Positions 60,201 through 64,000 of a stretch of DNA of 64,000 nucleotides are shown in pieces. The number at the start of each line of letters is the position of its first letter. Positions within the stretch are counted from its first letter, which is position 1. Origin of the DNA: Magnolia sinica. Lineage: Eukaryota; Streptophyta; Magnoliopsida; Magnoliales; Magnoliaceae. The stretch is from positions 22,170,001 to 22,234,000 of the forward strand of contig NC_080574.1 of the NCBI RefSeq assembly GCF_029962835.1. Direction: 5' to 3'. The position numbers were made by a program, and so were the translations under genes. The notes beneath the pieces are model-generated. The model made no database searches. It was not told the origin of the DNA and saw nothing but the letters and a program-made list of their open reading frames with translations.

Positions 60201-62018
60201 TGTCAACTGTTGCAAACTCCTACCAGCCTACCATTTAAAAGCCAATAAAAAAATGTTGGAAGAAAGGCTTAGATGATGATGATGATGACTTTATCTCATG
60301 AAACAATGATTAGTGTCAATATGCTTAACTCTTGCATGGAATGGAACAAAGGGTACCAGCAATTATACACTCCCAGTAATATAGCATGGCCATTGGATCA
60401 TAGGAGTAGACTCCAATCTCACTTAACAGCAATTCAATTCATGTTAGCTGGCAAGAATGATGCACTAAACATCCAACTTCTAAACCCTACATAAATAAGA
60501 ATTCTCCTAAAGCTATACCACATATAACGCAAGTAGTATTTGTAAAATTTTGCCCCCACAATTCCGAAATTCAAAGGACATGTTAAGACCTTTTAATTAA
60601 AGTAAGGGGTATTTTAGGAAATTGAAAATGTGGCTGCTGTCCAACAGACGGCTCAGATTTCAATGGCAAAAACCAGCCAATGGCTTATCTTTTACCCGCT
60701 GCAAGCCTCTCCACGGAACTGACTTTCTCTCCCTTTGTGATTTTTTCTCTCCCTAATTTGGAAAACACTTGCATGCCTTCCATAAGGATACAGGGGTGTT
60801 ACTTTCTTTCACTGACATGACGGAACAACTTTTAATTATATCAAGATTACACCTCAAAATCATAGCATGGCAAGACAGAGAACTCCAATCCATATCATTT
60901 TTTCTTCTTTTCGAATGGCAAAGATTTATTAACAAGAGGGGGGAAAAGGCTGAGATGGTGAGGAATCATCCCACAACAAATGGGGAGAATTCAAACCACA
61001 AGAAACATTGAAAGAATCCCAAATGGAACCCAAGAACAATTTCAGACCATTAGGTCAAATCTATATAATCTTTTTACAAATCTAAAAATAGCACCAAATC
61101 AAGGCATACCTTTCCAACACGAGGAGCAATCAGCCATGCTAGAGTAACTGTAAGCAACCCAGTAGCAACAAGTATCCCAGTACTTTCCACAGCCCATTTG
61201 GTTGTAGGATTTTCAGTGGGGACAGGAACTTCAACAGGGATATTAGAAGACTGATCCACAACTCCTTGTGAAACTGAAACCGAAACTGCTGCGGAATTAT
61301 TGTGTGGATTAAACCACAAAGAAATCTCACTAAGCCTCTGTCTTCGAATAGCAGCAACAGCATCAGGATCAACACCTGAATCCGTCTGCACGTGTGTGGA
61401 AATAAGTTCCCCAGCGACAGTCCTTTCCCTTAACGCTTCATAATCCTTAAGAGAAACCATGACCTTTCTGAAGTCAGCAGTTCTGACATTTTTTGCAACA
61501 CTTCCGCAAATCTCACAGATGGTAGATCCATGATTAATGAACCACTTCAATGCACAAGCATAATGTGCAACAGCTAGATCACTTTTGCATGAACACCCGA
61601 GATTAATAAGTGTGTCTTGATGGTGACAAGATCCTGCTTCTATGTCAGTTCTGCAAATGAAAACCTCCCCTTCAGGGCTTACAAACTCCATAAACCCAGA
61701 CCTCCTTCCCCAACTCTTAGTATCTGCAACATCATTTTGAACACCTTCCTGGGAAACTTTGTCAGTTAATTGCTCATCCTCGTTGATCTTCACGACTTCC
61801 TCTGACGGAGGGGTTATATTCAAGAAGTCTAAGGCAGCATCCCCCCTTCTGTCAGATTCTGCACATTGGCACACACGGCAAAGTGCCAAATTCCCATCCT
61901 TTTCAGTACCTTGATATGTTGTACAGCACATCTCTATATTTTCGCCCATAGTAACTGTCGCTCCATCATTGATTCCACCATCATTGGAGTGCAGCTTATC
62001 TTCCTCGTGGCCCATCAT
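45127..62018 (-). CDS. RINGv (RING-CH) zinc-finger membrane protein, three coding exons
   Basis: Exons on the minus strand: 62018-61110, 58221-58147 and 45243-45127, all joined in phase 0, giving 366 residues. The start is the first ATG of the MMGHEED stretch. The ORF extends upstream only to a GTG, and a ttttgaag| just upstream could be an acceptor for a non-coding first exon. RING-CH ligands are C47, C50, C142, C144, H152, C155, C168 and C171 (C4HC3). The long C50-C142 spacer (AESDRRGDAALDFLNITPP; GEVFICRTDIEAGSCHH) is typical of this plant subfamily as I remember it. Three hydrophobic spans lie at about 279-298, 308-328 and 340-356, with the conserved APRVGK, SGLHILLGGICALTVVIF and YGPARYWAILFVFWFLVFG blocks. 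It is presumably an E3 ubiquitin ligase of endomembranes. Substrate unknown. Confidence 0.9.
46060..47124 (+). pseudogene. LINE ORF1 (gag-like, DUF4283 type), broken and interrupted
   Basis: Fragments in several frames read KFRFVVTVKSGASEERVVEW, then FWRDDIFKEIGACIGEVIEI with DNET. After the TRIM insertion comes MENSEELHFACLKI with a basic RKKKVAPF stretch. These fit the RNA-binding ORF1 of plant L1 elements. Multiple stops, so not functional. Confidence 0.55.
46443..46998 (-). mobile_element. TRIM (miniature LTR retrotransposon) inside LINE ORF1
   Basis: Two direct LTRs, 46443-46692 and 46746-46998, flank a 53-bp interior. On the minus strand the upstream LTR ends ..ggcatca. After aag comes tggtatcaaagc (46742-46731), a near match to the initiator-Met-tRNA primer-binding site used by plant LTR elements (tggtatcagagc). 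A purine stretch (actgggggtga) precedes the other LTR, which starts tgcagggcc. The flanks gaaac (46438-46442) and gaaat (46999-47003) are a 5-bp target duplication with one mismatch. The insertion splits ORF1 exactly after the IDNET block. Confidence 0.72.
48524..49215 (+). pseudogene. LINE endonuclease domain (APE/EEP type), broken
   Basis: Reads MTQNIRGMGCSQKW at the start (the 'WNvRGlg' block), WCLGGDFNVV in the middle (GDFN catalytic-type motif), and SRLDRFLISPEWVE to FSDHCPILLEV at the end (SDHcP motif). In L1 elements this domain nicks the target DNA. Frames change at least twice and stops intervene. Confidence 0.75.
49558..50805 (+). pseudogene. LINE reverse transcriptase, broken
   Basis: Successive blocks in order: WLKGDKNAKFFHDIASARAH, DSGPYGFPLVFFQKFW, KKEGTERLKDFRLITLLGG, VCKLDIEKAYDHMDWAFLDY, SKGLHQGDPLFPHLF and LQYVDD (active-site YVDD). 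A frameshift at the T run near 49930 separates the second and third blocks. The open segment from about 50179 to 50805 is the longest intact stretch. Confidence 0.85.
51456..52109 (+). pseudogene. LINE C-terminal zf-RVT region, broken
   Basis: Reads FSVKSLYQVLSE, VWQYGAPLKVAAFR then a stop where Trp is usual, followed by CLLCFKDAEIVNHLFLHCSF (Cys/His zinc-binding pattern of plant zf-RVT) and LSSLASLWALWLEINDRCF. The LINE ends about 40 bp after this frame. Confidence 0.8.
52307..52416. repeat. 55-bp tandem duplication
   Basis: 'ctcgaatttaaatatggcca' plus a following T-rich stretch occurs twice at a 55-bp interval, nearly identical. Confidence 0.8.
52440..52797. repeat. LINE RNase H-side fragment (minus) and SINE/RTE-like tail (plus)
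   Basis: The minus-strand frame 52472-52753 ends KLDISFNIYVCKEANDVVVS and LALEAF, resembling the last part of an RNase H domain (REANxVADxLA), followed by an A/T-rich tail at 52440. On the plus strand 52740-52797 reads agccaaccccaattaattgg then aataaggcttagataatgatga, resembling the 3' tail of plant RTE/SINE repeats. Both are fragments. Confidence 0.35.
53150..54200. repeat. LTR- or leader-like retroelement fragment with telomere-like motif
   Basis: T/C-rich leader-like DNA with 'aaaccctaaccctaaacct' at about 53778-53796, followed by AT-rich sequence. It resembles leader regions of plant LTR elements, but no ends were identified. No credible ORF. Confidence 0.25.
54459..54668 (+). CDS. Viroplasmin-like (caulimovirus VI/RNase H1-N-type) small ORF
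   Basis: 69 residues from the ATG at 54459; a longer frame begins at 54270 but is low-complexity before this. PREKYYVLFVGQCHDIYMSW, EECYKEINGFS and NKYKSLNS follow the domain's landmarks. No RNase H catalytic part follows. Same fold as the ORF at 9602-9973, in a different repeat context. It may be a remnant rather than a gene. Confidence 0.4.
   Translation: MPSKLDLHILLMPREKYYVLFVGQCHDIYMSWEECYKEINGFSHNKYKSLNSLFNSLLEAQDAFMVFMK
54790..55401. repeat. Two tandem fold-back copies, 305-bp period
   Basis: Copies at 54790-55094 and 55095-55401 are near-identical. Each is itself a fold-back: 'ccccaccgtcatgtatatg' at the left against 'catatatcacggtggg' at the right, and 'gtggcccacaccaaagtaaac' against 'ttaccgtggtgtggaccac'. 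The whole element, not an arm, has been duplicated head to tail. Confidence 0.85.
55610..55750 (+). pseudogene. Viroplasmin-like domain fragment
   Basis: 46 codons without a start: KYYTLFIGRCYGIYGSWEEC, LTQVHGFSSHWYKSFN, IIEEAHDDLM, stop. It lies about 1 kb downstream of the related ORF at 54459, on the same strand, with the fold-back tandem between. Probably a second, diverged copy. Confidence 0.4.
56090..56278. repeat. MITE-like repeat
   Basis: Repeated 'attccaatgcattccaaat' and 'ctgccaaacac' motifs at three places, bordering the cut end of the Copia fragment. The motif style ('...tttggtagc...' on the minus strand) is that of plant MITE termini. The ends are not defined. Confidence 0.3.
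56275..57808 (-). mobile_element. Truncated Copia retrotransposon (LTR, gag, protease, pre-integrase)
   Basis: In minus orientation the LTR (57808-57711) starts tgtt and ends aaca. It is followed directly by tggcatcggagg (57710-57699), a degraded initiator-Met-tRNA primer-binding site. Next comes gag (DVKKETDQHRIFEFFAGLRS, near 57196-57030), then the protease/zinc-finger region (SWIIDLGDFDHMTDKREGF, LVDGSF) and a pre-integrase-like piece (SDLRSRRQIGGGWDDNEFYS). Pol beyond this is missing. Frames are broken. Confidence 0.7.
57711..57808 (-). repeat. 98-bp Copia LTR
   Basis: TGTT...AACA ends in plus orientation. It is homologous along its length to the LINE-split solo LTR at 45935-52206. Confidence 0.6.
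58147..58221 (-). other. Coding exon 2 of the RINGv gene (25 codons)
   Basis: Acceptor gggcag|agg and donor ttt|gtaagt on the minus strand. It encodes RTARSGLHILLGGICALTVV then IFLRF, the second membrane span, in phase with both neighbours. Confidence 0.9.
58900..59481. repeat. MITE-like repeat in RINGv intron 1
   Basis: The left end catggttttaagactcag and the right end (read inward) catgctttgaagacttg are an inverted pair. The sub-terminal regions are rich in gactcg-type motifs in both orientations. No ORF and no clear target duplication. Confidence 0.45.
60000..60288 (+). repeat. SINE/RTE-like repeat ending in (ATG)n
   Basis: Ends aaaggcttagatgatgatg with the microsatellite at 60272-60288, the same tail style as 52770-52797. 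The upstream limit is uncertain. Confidence 0.4.
61110..62018 (-). other. Coding exon 1 of the RINGv gene
   Basis: 303 codons, including the whole RING-CH domain and the first membrane span. It ends LIAPRVGK| at donor gtatgc (61109 downward). Reading through the donor gives only a non-conserved 11-residue tail before a stop. Confidence 0.88.
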
Positions 62019-62860
62019 TACACTCGCCTTCAAAATAAAAACATGGACTTTGTTCCCTCTTACTCGATGCACATTTTCCTTGAGCTGCCCACCTAAGCAC
62101 TTTGCTATGAGGCCATTCACTACTTACTCAGATGGAAACAAAAGACCATGTAGCATTCCTTCATGTCATGGATAAGCAATGAATACTACAGATCCAAATA
62201 TAAAAGGAACTTAATATCTGTCATACAATACAGTTTCCTTGGCACAATTTTGACAGTCACAGGTAATAACATGATGCAGGCAGAAGGTGGTACCCCTAAT
62301 TTCCGATCCCTTACAGAGGGTGAGCTGATTTCTTCAAAGAGATGAGAGTAAGCACTTCGAGATGTCTCAAAATTTATAGTCACTGAAAAATAAGAAGTGT
62401 TTTATTGACTCTGTGAAATCTAAAATTGTTCACCATGCTAATGATTATCTTGTAGTGAAAATTAAACTGGATACTGCAATATAAAATAAATAAATAAATA
62501 AATAAAATCAACATGGGAAGATGTTATAATGAGATGGATATTTATAAGTTGGCACACCTCAACTCCACAATAATAATTCTAACCATCAATTCAAATATAA
62601 ATCCATCACAATACAAATCCCATAAACCATCAAACTAACAATAGAGGTAAGTTGCATTTTGATGCTTGAACAACTTAATTAAAGGGCATGGTGGGCCCTT
62701 TAATCAAGTGGATCATGAATGAATCTGTATTCGACGCTATAACAGGGTGGTTGTCAGGTCCATCTTCAAGACGTGGCAAAGCCACATGGAAGCTGATGCC
62801 TTATGATATTTAATGGGTAATATAAAAGAAAGAAATGCAAGAATCTTTTTGCACAAAACA
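62019..62860 (-). promoter_or_regulatory. Upstream region and probable 5' leader of the RINGv gene
   Basis: Immediately upstream of the coding start on the minus strand. A possible acceptor (ttttgaag) lies close to the ATG, so a non-coding first exon may lie in this stretch or beyond. An aaat-type microsatellite lies at about 62483-62508. No TATA box could be chosen with confidence. Confidence 0.3.
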
Positions 62861-62869
62861 GCCCCTGTC

Positions 62870-63165
62870 GAATCCATTCAGCACTCCGGTGTCTAGCTGG
62901 AGTTTGCTGGGATCTCATTCCTTTCACTTATGTGGCACTGGGAGAATCTGGTCTTTTGCCGACCCAATGGTTTTGATGTTTTCTTCTTCGCCGGCCCTCT
63001 TTGCTGTCTGTGAGCCTTTGCTTCTTTTTTTTCTTTTTTTTCTTTTCTGTTTTTGCTTTTGATATCAGTGCAGGGTGGGGCGACAAAAGCGTCACCTGTT
63101 TCGTCTTCTGGTTGGTCTTTTGTAAAGCTTTTCTTGCATAATTAATGTCATTTTTCTCAAAAAAA
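62870..63165 (+). repeat. LINE 3'-end-like fragment
   Basis: T-rich tracts (tttttttctttttttt), then a stretch ending 'tgtcatttttctcaaaaaaag', resemble the untranslated 3' end and A tail of plant L1 LINEs. No coding part remains, so this is low confidence. Confidence 0.3.
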
Positions 63166-64000
63166 GGGGGGAGGGGGCATGGTGGGCCAAAAATCAGGAA
63201 TATAGATCCCACAGCTTAGAAGAATATCATTTTATGGTAAAGAAAGTTCTCACATTGCTATAATAAGATTGGTGTTGGGGTTGGTTTCAGTCATTTTGGG
63301 TCATACCATATATTTAGTAGTACTTACCAATGAAAAACTTAGATTTCGTGCCACTTCTACAGCTGATGAAGGAAATCAAGAAGAGAATATTACACAGTTT
63401 GAGTTCTCAACTCACAGAAACTAAAAGCCTGCTTCAACTCATGAACCAGCACATCGAGGTGCAATATCATTTCATTCAATAGAGTAATAAAAGGAACGGA
63501 TATTGTGCCTGTTGAAGAAAAGTACAGATCCAATATACCTGTCGAAGAGTGTTTTCTCAGGGTCCCATCTCTACAAAATGGTACAGAATTCAAGAGTCTT
63601 CTGGAATAACATATAGAAATCAAAACTAGCACTGGGTGGCAAGTATTTAGTGGCTTCTAAGTTACTAAACCTCCTCAAAAAGAATTAATGGGTTAACAAA
63701 AAGAGCACTCCCAATCGTGAATAACTTATCTCAAACGGTTGTTATCACTATCACCCACGTGGTTACATGGGCAGTAGATCCAAACACTCCATCAGGTGAG
63801 AAACACTAGGGAATACAAATAGCCCATGGTGATGAATTCTAATCAATTAGATAATACTACCCACCCACTTCATGTACTTTTCATTTTGATCAACACCAAT
63901 CAACAATGGATTTCCCTATCCAGGCAAATGAGGACCATTGGCCATTTCTTCCTTTTAACTAAACATTTCAATAAATTATCAAAAAATGTCCCAAATGCTG
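63166..64000. other. Intergenic to window end, no gene seen
   Basis: AT-rich DNA without a recognisable coding, RNA or repeat structure. It could contain a distal non-coding exon of the RINGv gene. Confidence 0.3.

Larger units (their letters stand above)
58222..61109 (-). other. Intron 1 of the RINGv gene (2.9 kb)
   Basis: Bounded by gtatgc and gggcag on the minus strand. Contains a fold-back-type repeat (58900-59481), a SINE/RTE-like tail with an atg microsatellite (about 60000-60288), and otherwise AT-rich DNA. Confidence 0.85.

Noticed and set aside
61074-61109. Using the in-frame stop after exon 1 as the RINGv terminus
   Set aside because: The 11 residues after APRVGK are not family-like, a consensus donor (gtatgc) sits exactly at K303, and two downstream exons restore the conserved membrane spans.
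62019-62120. N-terminal extension of the RINGv ORF to 62120
   Set aside because: It begins with GTG, not ATG, and runs over a likely splice-acceptor region. The first in-frame ATG is at 62018.
1-64000. CRISPR arrays, operons, bacterial regulatory sites, rRNA or intact tRNA genes
   Set aside because: None seen; the sequence is plant nuclear DNA. The only tRNA-like signal is the SINE B box at the left edge.

Overview
KIND OF ORGANISM. This is a nuclear segment of a flowering plant. Spliced plant genes, GT-AG introns, plant-type L1 LINE, Copia, Gypsy, hAT, PIF/Harbinger and Mutator-like repeats, and telo-box leaders all point that way. Copies of a roughly 300-450 bp fold-back repeat rich in 'ggtgggccccac / gtccatccattt / gtggaccacacc' recur throughout. 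From memory these resemble repeats of magnoliid-type genomes, but the lineage is not verified. Only two protein-coding host genes are convincing, and both have very long introns. LAYOUT. 1-29 kb is gene-free repeat DNA: a SINE tail, five fold-back copies, a Gypsy-like solo LTR (5285-17207) split by an 8.75-kb PIF/Harbinger-like element (7778-16529), two hAT-like elements (18013-18611, 21795-23195), and PIF/Harbinger MITEs, one of which splits an older fold-back copy. 29.68-40.0 kb (+) is a four-exon DUF630/DUF632 gene (NRG2/REL2-like, 864 codons as spliced here). 40-45.1 kb holds fold-back and Mutator-like MITEs and a GA microsatellite. 45.13-62.02 kb (-) is a three-exon RINGv (RING-CH) membrane E3-ligase-type gene. 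Its last 38 residues sit about 12.9 kb away from the preceding exon. 62-64 kb is its upstream flank. NESTING. The 12.9-kb intron holds a Copia-family solo LTR, split by an antisense L1 LINE with a 14-bp target duplication. The LINE's ORF1 is split in turn by a miniature LTR element (TRIM, 53-bp interior). The same intron also carries a truncated Copia (gag to protease/pre-integrase), two tandem 305-bp fold-back copies and two fragments of a caulimovirus-VI/RNase H1-N-like domain. HOW THE GENES RELATE. The two host genes are convergent and about 5.1 kb apart, and nothing in the sequence links their functions. The DUF632 protein carries an N-myristoylation/palmitoylation-type N-terminus and so is probably membrane-associated. 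The RINGv protein has three predicted membrane spans and a complete C4HC3 ligand set. The most unusual content is transposon architecture: a Harbinger-like element carrying a Myb/SANT-type ORF1 remnant next to a small viroplasmin-like ORF with a C-terminal membrane segment, and the insertion series inside the RINGv intron. Exons were joined by eye from splice consensus and remembered family sequence; no alignment or database search was run.
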